DNA of 64,000 nucleotides from Marinibacterium profundimaris (GCF_002210095.1 NZ_AQQR01000018.1:1-64000); one strand, 5' to 3'. Numbered from the stretch's first letter, positions 8,487 to 18,120 are shown. The notes: generated from the letters alone by a model not told the origin. Numbers and translations are program-made.

Positions 8487-9677
8487 GTGACAAATTTCCT
8501 GATCATGGCCGGTGTCGTCCTGGCCGGCGGCCTTCTTCTGTGGCCCCGGCTGGCAAATGCGACCCTGTGGCGGGCGACCATCACGCCGCTGGCCTCCATC
8601 ATCGGCAGCGGGTTCCTGGTGCTCGGCCCGATCCTGGATGTCAGCTACGGGGCGGCGGCGCCCTTCGTCATGCTGGCTCTCTGCGCGGTGGCGTGGCTGT
8701 TCGGCTGGGCGATCCGTTACAACATCGCGCGGATCGAGGCGACCGATCGCCGGTCGCCCCTGGCCGAGCGCGCCGAGACGCTGGCCTCGGCCGTGCTGGC
8801 CTTTGCCTACCTGATTTCGGTCACCTATTACCTGAACCTCTTCGGGGCCTTCGGGGTCAGCCTGACCGCGCTTGACGACAGCTATCATGCGCGGCTGCTG
8901 ACCACATCGGTCTTCCTGGTCGTGCTAGCGGTGGGCTGGTCGCGCGGGTTTTCCGCGCTGGAGCGGCTGGAACAGGTTTCGGTCGGGCTGAAGCTTGCGA
9001 TCATCGCGGGGCTGCTGGTGGGGCTGATCGTCCATTTCGCGCAGACGGCGAAGGCGGGGGCGCTGGTGCTGAACCCGGGGACCCTGACGGGATGGCCCGC
9101 GCTGATGCTGGGCGCCGGGCTGGTGGTGACCGTCCAGGGGTTCGAGACCTCGCGCTACCTGGGCGCGTCCTATGACTCGGCGACCCGCATCCGGTCCATG
9201 CGGATGGCGCAATGGCTCGCGGCGGCGATCTACATGATCTATATCGTGCTGCTGACCTATGCCTTCGATCCGCGTGTCCTGACGCTGGACGAAACCTCGA
9301 TCATCGACCTGATGGAGGGTGTCGCCCCGATCCTGCCTGTGCTGCTGGTGGCGGCGGCGCTGAGCGCGCAGTTCAGCGCTGCGGTGGCGGATACCAACGG
9401 CTCCGGCGGGCTGGTCAACGAGCTCACGCGCGGACTGGTCACGCCCCGGGTGGCCTATGCCGGGGTGGTGGGCTTCGGGATCCTGCTGACCTGGACGGCC
9501 GATATCTTCGAGATCATCAGCTATGCCTCGCGCGCCTTCGCGGCCTATTACGCGCTCCAGGCGGGCATCGCCGCCGTCTCGGCCCGGGCCTGCAACCAGA
9601 AGGGGCGGGCGGTGCTCTTTGCCCTGATCGCGGTGGGTGGCGCGCTGGCGGCACTCTTCGGCAAGCCGGTGGAGTGA
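8487..9677 (+). CDS. APC-fold amino-acid permease-like membrane protein
   Basis: The 396-residue product is very hydrophobic, with about 11-12 membrane helices. The first helical region carries 'ASIIGSGFLVLGPIL', resembling the unwound TM1 of amino acid-polyamine-organocation transporters. The loop 'VQGFETSRYLGASYD' resembles the TM6 substrate region ('FEtsryl'). It is shorter than typical APC permeases (about 450-500). The substrate is unknown; a cytoplasmic-membrane transporter of an amino acid or amine is the most that can be said. The start is a GTG at 8487 with a weak AGAGAG upstream. Confidence 0.65.
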   Translation: MTNFLIMAGVVLAGGLLLWPRLANATLWRATITPLASIIGSGFLVLGPILDVSYGAAAPFVMLALCAVAWLFGWAIRYNIARIEATDRRSPLAERAETLASAVLAFAYLISVTYYLNLFGAFGVSLTALDDSYHARLLTTSVFLVVLAVGWSRGFSALERLEQVSVGLKLAIIAGLLVGLIVHFAQTAKAGALVLNPGTLTGWPALMLGAGLVVTVQGFETSRYLGASYDSATRIRSMRMAQWLAAAIYMIYIVLLTYAFDPRVLTLDETSIIDLMEGVAPILPVLLVAAALSAQFSAAVADTNGSGGLVNELTRGLVTPRVAYAGVVGFGILLTWTADIFEIISYASRAFAAYYALQAGIAAVSARACNQKGRAVLFALIAVGGALAALFGKPVE

Positions 9678-9696
9678 GCCCCGGCGCGCCCGCGTC

Positions 9697-10692
9697 TCAG
9701 CCCCGCTTGATCGACCAGACCATGGCGGTCTCGTAGCCCAGCCCTTCGAGCAGCGCGATCTTCGAGGGCCAGCCCGCGGGGCAGACCACGAAATCGGCGC
9801 CCATGCCCCGGCGGGCCAGGGCGGCCTCGGCCGCGTGGATCAGCGCGGCGGCGCCCTCTCCGCCGTCAAGGGTCGCAATGTCGGTGAGGTCCCGATGGTG
9901 GAAATCGTCGATCACGCCGGTGCCGGTGATGTCGTGGGCGGGCGGGAAATGCAGGCGCGAGGCCGGCTGCGCGATGACATAGCCGTCGAGATCGTCGGCC
10001 GGCCCGATCACGCGCATGTCGCGGTCGAGCAGGGACAGGCTGCGGGTCATCCAGGCGCCGAAGCGGGCATCGGCCTCCGGGTGGGTTTCCCAGAACGGGT
10101 CGATCTGGATAAGGTTTTTCCGGTGCAGCGCGCTGCGGGCGACGATGCCGGGCACATCCGCCTCGGTGGCGGGTCGGACGGTGGCGGGAGGGGCGGTGTC
10201 GCCCAGATCGCTGCGCGACAGATAGAGCGTGAGCGGCGCGTAGTTCCGGCGCGCGAAGCTGTCCTGCCAGTCCTGGCCGGTCACATAGGAGGACAGAAGG
10301 ATCCGGGCCCCGGAGTCTTGCAGCGCCTTTTCGGCCGCCGCGACCAGCGCGTCCACGGTCCCGTTAGAGGCGCCGGGGGCGGCGAAGCTGTCGGGCAGGA
10401 TCAGGCCGGGATCGCCCAGCGGTCCGGCGTAGATCGGCGGGACGGGCAGCAGCATGGAATGGATCACCCCGGTCAGCGCGCCGGCCTCTTCGGCCACCTG
10501 CCAGATCTGGCGGAACGGCTGCTGTTCGGCGGTCAGGGCGAATGTCAGCGCCTTTTCGATCTGCGTGGGCGCGTCGTCGTCGATCTTCCACAGGATCGGA
10601 TCTACGGCGCGCCGGGCCTCGGCATCCTGCAGCAGCAGATCTACCAGCGCTGCGATGTCGTCGGTCGTGGCGGGGCGGATCGTCGGGGCCAT
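9697..10692 (-). CDS. GNAT-family acetyltransferase-like protein, probably two domains
   Basis: The 331-residue product begins with the GNAT-like opening 'TIRPATTDDIAALVDLLL' and repeats it near the middle ('TVRPATEADVPGIVARSAL', residues about 170-188), so it is probably a tandem GNAT protein. The C-terminal half keeps 'AALIHAAEAALARRGM', the usual helix after the acetyl-CoA loop; the first copy seems to lack a clear acetyl-CoA binding loop. It would act on a small molecule or protein amine in the cytoplasm. It is divergent from a LysR gene with a 111-bp spacer, so it may be that regulator's target. Confidence 0.65.
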   Translation of the reverse strand: MAPTIRPATTDDIAALVDLLLQDAEARRAVDPILWKIDDDAPTQIEKALTFALTAEQQPFRQIWQVAEEAGALTGVIHSMLLPVPPIYAGPLGDPGLILPDSFAAPGASNGTVDALVAAAEKALQDSGARILLSSYVTGQDWQDSFARRNYAPLTLYLSRSDLGDTAPPATVRPATEADVPGIVARSALHRKNLIQIDPFWETHPEADARFGAWMTRSLSLLDRDMRVIGPADDLDGYVIAQPASRLHFPPAHDITGTGVIDDFHHRDLTDIATLDGGEGAAALIHAAEAALARRGMGADFVVCPAGWPSKIALLEGLGYETAMVWSIKRG

Positions 10693-10771
10693 GGTCTGTC
10701 CTTTCTGGCGGGCGGTGTCCGGAGCCTAGCGCCACGGCGCGATGCTTGACAAAGCAGGAGATTTGCGCGTG

Positions 10772-10789
10772 CGTTAAGAAAACCTAACG
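10772..10789. promoter_or_regulatory. Inverted repeat in LysR/GNAT divergent promoter region
   Basis: CGTTA-N8-TAACG contains the T-N11-A spacing of LysR-type boxes and lies 14 bp before the LysR start at 10804. A consensus -35 hexamer TTGACA is at 10746-10751. A protein bound here would sit over the regulator's own promoter, which fits autoregulation and possibly control of the divergent GNAT gene. Confidence 0.45.
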
Positions 10790-10803
10790 GCTTGGGCCCG
10801 GCG

Positions 10804-11667
10804 ATGAGACAGATGAACCTGAATGCCCTGCGGATCTTTGCGGTGGCGGCGCGGCACGGCAACCTCCAGCAGGCGGCGGAGGAGCTGAACCTGACGCGTG
10901 GCGCGGTATCGCAGCGGATCAAGCAGCTTGAGATCGACCTGGGCGTGGTTCTTTTCCTGCGCCAGCCGCGCGGCGTGGCGCAGACACCGGAGGGGGAGCG
11001 CTGCCGGCAGGCGGTGGACGAGGCGATGGCGATCCTGGACACGGCCATCGCCGGCCTTGCCGAGGGCGGGGACCGGTTCACGCTGCACCTGGGCTCGTCC
11101 ACGGCGACGAAATGGCTGATGCCGCGGATGAAGGCCTTTGCCGCGCGGTTCCCGGATGTCGCGCTTCGGACCGAAGTGCATGACCAGGTGCTGTCGCGCA
11201 GCCTGGGCCGGAACGAGATTTCGATCTGGCCCGGCATGGCGCCCGATCCGAACCCGGCGCATCACTGCGCCGAGCTGACCGGGATCCGGCTGGTGGCGGT
11301 CTGCAGCCCGGATTTCCTGCGTCCGGACTGGCCCATGGGGCTTGAGACGCTGTTGACCCTGCCACTGTTGCAGGATGCCCACCGCCGGTGGGAGCGGCTG
11401 ATCGCGCAGTCCGGGCACCGCAGCCGGCCCGTCCTGCTGAACTTCGACCGCTCGGCGCTGGCGCTGGACGCGGCGATCAACGGCCACGGCGTGGCGATCA
11501 CCCCGCGCTACATGGCCGAGGGAGACCTGCGCGCGAAACGGCTGGTGGAGGTCTGGGTCAGCCCCGGCCCGGCGCAGGAGTGGCTGTATGTCTCCTGGTC
11601 GCGCGAGCATGTGGGGCAGCAAAGGGTGCAGAGGATCGTGGACTGGATCGTGTCGCAGTTCCGCTGA
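10804..11667 (+). CDS. LysR-family transcriptional regulator, GcvA-like
   Basis: The 287-residue product has an N-terminal winged HTH ('NLQQAAEELNLTRGAVSQRI'). Its effector domain begins 'FTLHLGSSTATKWLMPRM', very close to the 'SxxxKWLxPRL' motif of the GcvA/AmpR branch. That branch usually controls a neighbouring or divergent gene, and the divergent GNAT gene is the natural candidate. A TTG 12 nt upstream is an alternative start; the ATG at 10804 was taken because it lies closer to the usual distance before the HTH. Confidence 0.85.
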   Translation: MRQMNLNALRIFAVAARHGNLQQAAEELNLTRGAVSQRIKQLEIDLGVVLFLRQPRGVAQTPEGERCRQAVDEAMAILDTAIAGLAEGGDRFTLHLGSSTATKWLMPRMKAFAARFPDVALRTEVHDQVLSRSLGRNEISIWPGMAPDPNPAHHCAELTGIRLVAVCSPDFLRPDWPMGLETLLTLPLLQDAHRRWERLIAQSGHRSRPVLLNFDRSALALDAAINGHGVAITPRYMAEGDLRAKRLVEVWVSPGPAQEWLYVSWSREHVGQQRVQRIVDWIVSQFR

Positions 11668-11718
11668 GAGCCCGGGGCGCGATGTCCGCGCGCGGCCCGG
11701 GCAGGATCTTGTGCCGGC

Positions 11719-12741
11719 TCAGGCGATCTTGACGATCTGCTTGCCGGTGTTGCCGCCCTTGAGCATCGAGATGAAGGTCTCGGGCGCGTTTTCCAGCCCC
11801 TCGGCCACGTCTTCGAGGTAGCGCAGCTCGCCCGCGCCGACCTTGGGGCCGACCTCTTCGATGAACTGCGGGAAGGTGTCGTAGTGGTTGAAGATGATGA
11901 AGCCCTGCACGGTCAGGAATTTCGTCAGGATGCTGCGCCAGGCGGCGGCCAGCGGCATGTCGTCGGCGCCCGCGCCGTTGTACCAGGCGATCATGCCGCA
12001 GACGGGGATGCGGCCGAAGGCGTTCATGTTCTCCAGCACCGCGGCCAGCACCTTGCCGCCGACATTCTCGTAATAGATGTCGATCCCGTCGGGGCAGGCG
12101 TCCTGAAGCGCGGCCGACAGCGCCTTGGCGTCCTCGTAGGCGCGGTGATCGAGGCAGGCGTCGAAGCCGAAGGTCTCGGTCGCCAGCTTGCATTTCTCCG
12201 GCCCGCCGGCGATGCCGACGACGCGCAGGCCCTTGGCCTTGGCCAGCTGACCGACGAGCGATCCCACCGGCCCGGTGGCGGCGGCCACGACCAGCGTCTC
12301 GCCCGCCTTGGGCTGGCCGATCTTGTTCAGCCCGTGCCAGGCGGTGATCCCGGGCATGCCGAGGATGCCAAGCGCGGTGGTGATCGGCCCGTGCGACGGG
12401 TCAAGCTTGCGCAGCTGGCTGGCGGGCAGGCAGCCGTGGTCGGCCCAGCCGAACATGCCCAGCACCTTGTCGCCCGGCGCGAAATCGGCGCTGTTGGAGG
12501 CGATGACCTCGCCCACGGCGCCGGCGGTCATGGTCTCGCCGATCTCGACGGGCGCGGAATAGGATTTCGCCGCGCTCATCCGCCCGCGCATATAGGGGTC
12601 AAGCGACATGTACTCGACCTTCACCAGCACCTCGCCCTCGCCGGGGGTGGGCATGGCTGTCTCTTCGAGGCGGAAGTTGTCGGGGACCGGGGCGGCGTCG
12701 GGGCGGCTGGCAAGCACGATGCGGCGCATGGTGTCTGGCAT
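11719..12741 (-). CDS. NADP-dependent medium-chain reductase, CurA/leukotriene-B4 DH type
   Basis: This is a 340-residue zinc-independent medium-chain dehydrogenase/reductase. The N-terminal catalytic half has 'YMSLDPYMRGRM', a signature of the leukotriene B4 12-hydroxydehydrogenase/CurA subgroup. The Rossmann half has 'AAATGPVGSLVGQLAK' for NADPH binding and 'DIYYENVGG' later. These enzymes reduce the C=C bond of alpha,beta-unsaturated aldehydes and ketones, so a detoxifying role is likely. The ATG at 12741 is preceded by AAGGAGACAC; a long upstream in-frame extension overlaps the next gene and is not real. Confidence 0.88.
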   Translation of the reverse strand: MPDTMRRIVLASRPDAAPVPDNFRLEETAMPTPGEGEVLVKVEYMSLDPYMRGRMSAAKSYSAPVEIGETMTAGAVGEVIASNSADFAPGDKVLGMFGWADHGCLPASQLRKLDPSHGPITTALGILGMPGITAWHGLNKIGQPKAGETLVVAAATGPVGSLVGQLAKAKGLRVVGIAGGPEKCKLATETFGFDACLDHRAYEDAKALSAALQDACPDGIDIYYENVGGKVLAAVLENMNAFGRIPVCGMIAWYNGAGADDMPLAAAWRSILTKFLTVQGFIIFNHYDTFPQFIEEVGPKVGAGELRYLEDVAEGLENAPETFISMLKGGNTGKQIVKIA

Positions 12742-12903
12742 GTCTGTGTCTCCTTCTTGTTGGGGCCAAGGTGGGCCCGATGGCGGCGCGGTCAAGCCGT
12801 GACGCGGCGAAGGGCGCCGCTTTGCAATGCGTGAGAAGGTGCCCTTGGCAAGTGCGGGGATGGCAAGTATACGCCCGACCCAACCGGACAGGAGTTTCCC
12901 CCG

Positions 12904-13695
12904 ATGATTGGCAGTGCGAACCTCAACATCATGATCAAGGCGGCACGCAAGGCGGGCCGGTCGCTGGTCAAGGATTTCCGCGAGGTCGAGAACCTGCAGG
13001 TCTCGACCAAGGGCGCGGGGGATTTCGTGTCGAAGGCCGATATCGCGGCCGAGACCATCCTGAAGGAAGAGCTGAGAGAGGCGCGCCCGACCTACGGCTG
13101 GCTGGGCGAGGAAACCGGCGAGGCCGAGGGCGAGGACCCGACCCGGCGCTGGATCGTCGATCCGCTGGACGGGACGACGAACTTCCTGCACGGGCTGCCG
13201 CACTGGGCGGTGTCGATCGCGCTGGAACACAAGGGGCAGATCGTGGCGGGCGTGGTGTTCGACGCCGCCAAGGACGAGATGTTCTTTGCCGAGAAGGGCG
13301 CGGGCGCGTGGATGAACGACCAGCGGCTGCGGGTGTCCGGGCGGATCCGGATGATCGAAAGCATCTATGCCACCGGCGTGCCCTTCGCGAATTCGCCCCA
13401 CCTGCCGGCATCGCTGAAGGACATGGCGCGGCTGATGCCGGTCTGCGCCGGGGTGCGGCGCTGGGGCGCCGCGGCGCTGGATCTCGCCTATGTGGCGGCG
13501 GGCCGCTACGATGGGTACTGGGAACGCGGGCTCAGCCCCTGGGACATGGCTGCGGGCCTGGTGATCGTGCGCGAGGCCGGGGGGCTGGTGGAATCGATCA
13601 CGCCCGAAGCCGACATCTTCGAGAGCAAGTCGGTGATCTGCGGGAACTCCAACCTGTTCCCGAACTTCGCCAAGATCATCCGCAACGAGGGCTGA
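12904..13695 (+). CDS. suhB: Inositol monophosphatase family protein (SuhB-like)
   Basis: The 263-residue, Mg-dependent phosphatase of the IMPase/SuhB family shows the metal-site motifs in order: 'GWLGEETGE' (E of the metal site), 'IVDPLDGTTNFLHG' (DPxDGT, residues about 82-95) and 'SPWDMAAGLVIVREAGG' (WD motif, about 215). It may hydrolyse inositol-1-phosphate or related sugar phosphates; E. coli SuhB also acts in rRNA antitermination, which cannot be judged here. It lies alone on the plus strand, convergent with the rhomboid gene. Confidence 0.9.
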   Translation: MIGSANLNIMIKAARKAGRSLVKDFREVENLQVSTKGAGDFVSKADIAAETILKEELREARPTYGWLGEETGEAEGEDPTRRWIVDPLDGTTNFLHGLPHWAVSIALEHKGQIVAGVVFDAAKDEMFFAEKGAGAWMNDQRLRVSGRIRMIESIYATGVPFANSPHLPASLKDMARLMPVCAGVRRWGAAALDLAYVAAGRYDGYWERGLSPWDMAAGLVIVREAGGLVESITPEADIFESKSVICGNSNLFPNFAKIIRNEG

Positions 13696-13753
13696 GGCCC
13701 TCTTGCCCCACGAGACCGAGGCAGGCCGTCAGGCCTGACGAGGGGGCCGCCGC

Positions 13754-14500
13754 CTATCTGCGGCGCGGCACCTTCGGGATCCGCGTGCGCGACATGCGAT
13801 AGGTCGCCTGCGGATGCGGCGGCAGGCCATGGGTGCGGGTCCAGAAGGCGAAGCCCCCCAGCCGCGCCCAGAGCGGCAGGCACAGCGCGAAGCCGATCAC
13901 GAAGCCGCCCGCATGCGCCCAGTAGGCCACGCCGCCGGCGTTCGGATCGGCGCCCCAGCCGCCCAGGAACTGGAAGGCGAACCACAGCCCCAGCATCAGC
14001 CAGGCCGGCACCGGGAAGACCTTGAAGAAGATCACCAGGATCAGCAGGATATCGACCCGCGCCTTCGGGAACAGCAGCAGATAGCCGCCCATCACGCCCG
14101 CGATCGCGCCCGAGGCACCGACCGTGGGCACGGGCGAGTACGGCGCCGCCAGCACGTGGATGAGCCCCGCGCCGATGCCCGAGGCCAGGTAGAAGCCGAG
14201 AAAGGGCATATGGCCCATCTCGTCCTCGAGGTTGTCGCCGAAGATCCACAGAAACAGCATGTTGCCGGCCAGGTGCATCAGTCCGCCATGCAGGAACATC
14301 GAGCTGAGGAAGGTCACCCAGCCCTGGCCACTGGTGACCTCGGCGGGGATCAGCGCCCAGGTCATGTAGAAGCGGTTCAGCGCCTCCGGCCCCGCCAGCG
14401 CCCCTGTGTAAAGCGCGAAGATCGCCACGTTGGCCAGAATCAGAGCATAGGTGACGTAGGGGGTGCGGCCGGACGGGTTGTGATCGCGGATCGGGAACAT
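13754..14500 (-). CDS. Rhomboid family intramembrane serine protease
   Basis: This 248-residue integral membrane protein has about six helices and all expected rhomboid residues: 'HGGLMHLAGNMLFLW' (oxyanion Asn about 80), 'VGASGAIAG' (nucleophile Ser about 130) and 'YWAHAGGFVIG' (catalytic His about 196). It cleaves membrane-spanning substrates within the bilayer; the substrate is unknown. The start at 14500 has GAGGAG just upstream; a longer in-frame version starting near 14611 would add an implausible soluble leader. It lies on the same strand downstream of putA, after the hairpin at 14611-14636. Confidence 0.9.
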   Translation of the reverse strand: MFPIRDHNPSGRTPYVTYALILANVAIFALYTGALAGPEALNRFYMTWALIPAEVTSGQGWVTFLSSMFLHGGLMHLAGNMLFLWIFGDNLEDEMGHMPFLGFYLASGIGAGLIHVLAAPYSPVPTVGASGAIAGVMGGYLLLFPKARVDILLILVIFFKVFPVPAWLMLGLWFAFQFLGGWGADPNAGGVAYWAHAGGFVIGFALCLPLWARLGGFAFWTRTHGLPPHPQATYRMSRTRIPKVPRRR

Positions 14501-14610
14501 GGGCGCGAAGCTCCTCGGAATGCCCGGCGCGGTCAAGTCAAACCCGGACCGGCGGAGTGTTCGGGAGAGAACCGCGCCACCGCGCCGTGGTTCCGGGTGG
14601 CAGATATGCA

Positions 14611-14636
14611 AACGGCCCCGCCGGTGCGGGGCCGTT
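14611..14636 (-). terminator. Strong hairpin after putA
   Basis: AACGGCCCCGC at 14611-14621 pairs perfectly with GCGGGGCCGTT at 14626-14636 around a 4-nt loop. Read on the minus strand it starts 24 nt after the putA stop and ends in GTTTGC, a short T stretch, so termination of putA is likely. Confidence 0.6.
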
Positions 14637-14660
14637 CAGGACAAGGGCCGGGCCTGCGCC

Positions 14661-17600
14661 TCAGCTCATCCCGCTGAGCAGGGCGGCATTGCCGCCCGCG
14701 GCGGTGGTGTCGACGCAGAGATGCCGCTCGCCCAGCACGTAGGAAGGCTCGGGCGCGCCGGTGAGCAGCGGCAGGATCGGCCCGTCGCGCCCGGACAGCG
14801 CCTGCGCATAGGCGCGGGCGCTGTCCTCGTCGCCCCAGTAGAGCGCCCCGCCGATGCCGTCGCGCAGGCGCAGCGCGGCAGGGTCCAGCCCCTCGGCCAG
14901 GATCGCGTTGCCCCCTGCGGCCTCCACCGCGGCCTTCTGCGCCTCGGCCAGCTCGGGCGTGGGGCCCAGGCACAGGAACGGCCAGCGCGGGAACCGGGTC
15001 AGCCGGTTCGATTCCCCTGTCGGTCCGGGCAGCGTTTCCGCCATCTCGGGCGGGGCGATCCGCGCGTCCCGCTCCAGCGGGGCCTTGAACCGCGTCAGGT
15101 AGAACGGCCCGCCCGCCTTGGGCCCGGTGCCCGACAGACCTTCGCCGCCGAAGGGCTGGCTGCCGACAATGGCGCCGATCTGGTTGCGGTTGACGTAGAC
15201 ATTGCCGGCCTCGATCGCCTCGGTCACATGCTGCACCCGGTCGTCGATCCGGGTCTGCAGCCCGAAGGTCAGCCCGTAGCCGGTGGCGTTGACCGCCTCG
15301 ATCACCGCGTCGATCTCGGACGCCTTGAACCGCACTACGTGCAGGACCGGGCCGAAGATCTCGCGCTCCAGCGCCGCGATGCCGGGGATCGAGACGATGC
15401 AGGGCCCGACGAAATGCCCCTCGTTCGGCACCGGGATGCGGTGGACAAGGCGGCCGTCCATCTCGGCCTTGGCGACATGGTCGAGGATGCCGGTCCGCGC
15501 GTCGGCGTCGATCACCGGCCCCAGGTCCGACGACAGCGCCCAGGGATCGCCCGGCCGCAGCGCATCCATCGCGCCCTTCAGCATCTTCAGGAAATCGTCG
15601 GCGATGTCGTCCTGCACGTAAAGGCAGCGCAGGGCGGAACAGCGCTGGCCGGCCGACTGGAAGGCGCTTTCGACAATGGCCTGCACCGCCTGTTCGGGCA
15701 GGGCCGTGCTGTCGACGATCATCGCGTTCAGCCCGCCTGTCTCGGCGATCAGCGGGGCGCCGGGGGCCATGTGTTCGGCCATCGATGCGCGGATCCGCTT
15801 GGCCGTCTCGGTCGAGCCGGTGAAGGCCACGCCGTCGATCCGGTCCGAGGCGGTCAGCGCCGCGCCAACGCTGGCGCCGTCGCCCGGCAGAAGCTGCAGC
15901 GCCGTGGCCGGAACCCCGGCCTTCAGCATCAGCGACACGCCCAGATGCGCGATCAGCGGCGTCTGTTCGGCGGGCTTCGCGATCACCGCGTTGCCGGCGG
16001 CCAGCGCGGCCGAGATCTGGCCGGTGAAGATCGCCAGCGGGAAGTTCCAGGGCGAAATGCACAGGAACCGGCCCGCCGCCGGGCGGTCGTCTGACGCGCC
16101 GTTGGCGTAGTAGCGCAGGAAATCCACCGCCTCGCGCAGCTCGGCCACCGCGTCGGGCAGGGTCTTGCCGGCCTCGCGGGCCAGCAGCGCGAAGATCTCG
16201 CCGAAGTTCTCCTCGTAGAGGTCGGCGGCGCGTTTCAGCACCTCGGCCCGGTCTGCCGCCGGGGCGTCCCAGGGCGTTGCGGCCGAAAGCGCGTTGGCGA
16301 TGTCGGTGGGGCTGGCCGAGGCGATGTGGCCCACCGGGGCTCCGGTGGCCGGAGAGACGACCTCCTGTGCCGGCGCGCGGTCCGCGGGCGCGCCGGTATC
16401 GGCGGCCACCAGCGGCCCGGCCTCCCACAGGGAGTCGGCAAAGGGCGTGCGCGCGGCGTCGATCTCTTCCAGCGTGGGCCGGTGGCGCAGGTCGAAGCCG
16501 CGCGAATTACGCCGGTCCGGGGCGTAGAGCTCGGTTCCTGGGGTCAGGCGGGGCGCGGGTGTCTCAAGCAGCGCGAAGGGATCGGCGGCCACCGTCTCGG
16601 CGGGGACATTGTCGTCGACCACCTGGTTCACGAAGGAGGAATTTGCCCCGTTCTCCAGCAGCCGCCGCACCAGATAGGCCAGCAGGTCGCGATGCGCGCC
16701 CACCGGCGCGTAGATCCGGCACCGCGTGTGGTGGCGCCCCTTGACCACGTTGTGCAGCGTCTCGCCCATGCCATGCAGGCGCTGGAATTCGTAAGGCCGA
16801 TCCCCGGCCAGGTTCAGGATCGCCGCCACCGTATGGGCGTTGTGCGTGGCGAACTGCGGATAGATCCGGTCGGTCATGTCCAGCAGCTTGCGCGCGTTGG
16901 CAATGTAGGAGACATCGGTGAGCGCCTTTCGGGTGATGACCGGGAAACCGTCCATCCCGGCGACCTGCGCGCGTTTGACCTCGGTGTCCCAGTAGGCGCC
17001 CTTGACCAGCCGCACCATCAGCTTTCGGTCATAGCGCTGCGCCATGGCATAAAGCGTGTCGATCACGTCGCCGCAGCGCGGCCCGTAGGCCTGCACCACC
17101 ACGCCGAACCCGTCCCACCCGGCCAGCGCCGGGTCGGCCAGCACGGTCTCGATCACCTGCAGCGACAGCGACAGGCGGTCGGCCTCCTCGGCATCGACGT
17201 TCAGCCCCATCTTCGCCGATTTCGCCAGCAGGGCCAGCGCCTTGAGGCGCGGCACCAGCTCGTCCATCACACGGTCTTCCTGCGCGATCTCGTAGCGCGG
17301 ATGCAGGGCCGAAAGCTTGACCGAGATGCCGGGATTGGCGCGGATGTCGTCGGAATTGCAGGCGTCCGAGATCGAGCCGATCGCGCGCGAATAGCTCAGG
17401 TGATAGCGCGAGGCGTCATGTTCGGTGCGGGCGGCTTCGCCCAGCATGTCGTAGCTGTAGGTGTAGCCGCGCGCCTCCATCCCGGCGGCGCGGGACATGG
17501 CGGATGTGATGGTCTCGCCCAGCACGAACTGGCGGCCCATCTCCTTCATGGCGCGGGAGACGGCGCGGCGGATCACCGGCTCGCCCAGGCGTCGGATGGC

Positions 17601-18029
17601 GCCGCGCAGGTGGCCGGCGGGGCCGGGCGAGTCGTCGACCAGCACCTTGCCGGTCAGCATCAGAGCCCAGGTCGAGGCGTTGACGAGGGGCGAGGCCGAA
17701 TGGCCCATGTGCTTGCCCCAGTCCGACGGCGCGATCTTGTCCTCGATCAGCGCGTCGATCGTGTCGGCGTCGGGGACGCGCAACAGCGCCTCTGCAAGGC
17801 ACATCAGCGCCACGCCCTCTTCGGTCGAGAGGCCGTATTCGTTGAGAAAAACCTCCATCAGGCCAGGCGCCGAGGAGGTGCGGATCGCGGTCACGAGGTC
17901 CGCGCCCCAGGCCGAGATCTCGGCCCGCTGCTCGGTGCTGAGATCCGCCTGGGCGATGAGTTTTTCCGCCAGCTGGGCTTCGTCCACGTAGGTGCCGGCG
18001 TCGAGGGAGAGAGGAGATACTTCGGTCAT
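14661..18029 (-). CDS. putA: Bifunctional proline dehydrogenase/glutamate semialdehyde dehydrogenase (PutA)
   Basis: PutA oxidises proline to glutamate in two steps at the inner membrane: FAD-dependent proline dehydrogenase, then NAD-dependent P5C/glutamate-semialdehyde dehydrogenase. The 1122-residue chain has the PRODH barrel (residues about 50-480, 'LMVRLVKGAYWDTEVKRAQ' and the proline-binding 'RRLLENGANSSF'). The aldehyde dehydrogenase domain follows (about 540-990, catalytic Cys in 'SAGQRCSALR', Glu in 'AETGGLNAM'). A C-terminal extension of about 120 residues follows, as in the longer PutAs without a DNA-binding domain. No ribbon-helix-helix lies at the N-terminus, so it cannot be its own repressor; the divergent Lrp-type gene fits that role. 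The ATG at 18029 was preferred to an upstream in-frame start lying in the regulator's spacer. Confidence 0.95.
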   Translation of the reverse strand: MTEVSPLSLDAGTYVDEAQLAEKLIAQADLSTEQRAEISAWGADLVTAIRTSSAPGLMEVFLNEYGLSTEEGVALMCLAEALLRVPDADTIDALIEDKIAPSDWGKHMGHSASPLVNASTWALMLTGKVLVDDSPGPAGHLRGAIRRLGEPVIRRAVSRAMKEMGRQFVLGETITSAMSRAAGMEARGYTYSYDMLGEAARTEHDASRYHLSYSRAIGSISDACNSDDIRANPGISVKLSALHPRYEIAQEDRVMDELVPRLKALALLAKSAKMGLNVDAEEADRLSLSLQVIETVLADPALAGWDGFGVVVQAYGPRCGDVIDTLYAMAQRYDRKLMVRLVKGAYWDTEVKRAQVAGMDGFPVITRKALTDVSYIANARKLLDMTDRIYPQFATHNAHTVAAILNLAGDRPYEFQRLHGMGETLHNVVKGRHHTRCRIYAPVGAHRDLLAYLVRRLLENGANSSFVNQVVDDNVPAETVAADPFALLETPAPRLTPGTELYAPDRRNSRGFDLRHRPTLEEIDAARTPFADSLWEAGPLVAADTGAPADRAPAQEVVSPATGAPVGHIASASPTDIANALSAATPWDAPAADRAEVLKRAADLYEENFGEIFALLAREAGKTLPDAVAELREAVDFLRYYANGASDDRPAAGRFLCISPWNFPLAIFTGQISAALAAGNAVIAKPAEQTPLIAHLGVSLMLKAGVPATALQLLPGDGASVGAALTASDRIDGVAFTGSTETAKRIRASMAEHMAPGAPLIAETGGLNAMIVDSTALPEQAVQAIVESAFQSAGQRCSALRCLYVQDDIADDFLKMLKGAMDALRPGDPWALSSDLGPVIDADARTGILDHVAKAEMDGRLVHRIPVPNEGHFVGPCIVSIPGIAALEREIFGPVLHVVRFKASEIDAVIEAVNATGYGLTFGLQTRIDDRVQHVTEAIEAGNVYVNRNQIGAIVGSQPFGGEGLSGTGPKAGGPFYLTRFKAPLERDARIAPPEMAETLPGPTGESNRLTRFPRWPFLCLGPTPELAEAQKAAVEAAGGNAILAEGLDPAALRLRDGIGGALYWGDEDSARAYAQALSGRDGPILPLLTGAPEPSYVLGERHLCVDTTAAGGNAALLSGMS

Positions 18030-18087
18030 GTTGCCTTTCCCGGGATTTCCACCCAGTCTAAACAGGACGGGGCGGGCGTTTCGCCTG

Positions 18088-18101
18088 AATTTCCCCAAAT
18101 T
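18088..18101. promoter_or_regulatory. Inverted repeat between putA and putR, candidate Lrp-type site
   Basis: AATTT-CCCC-AAATT is a perfect inverted repeat in the 91-bp divergent spacer, 59 bp from the putA start and 20 bp from the putR start. AT-rich inverted repeats of this kind are typical Lrp/AsnC-family sites. It is the likely point at which PutR controls putA. Confidence 0.5.
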
Positions 18102-18120
18102 GGCATCGAAGTTACCGAAA

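Noticed and set aside
12742-13401. In-frame minus-strand extension of the medium-chain reductase frame across the next gene
   Set aside because: It overlaps the well-supported inositol-monophosphatase gene on the other strand; the ATG at 12741 has a clear ribosome site and begins the family sequence.
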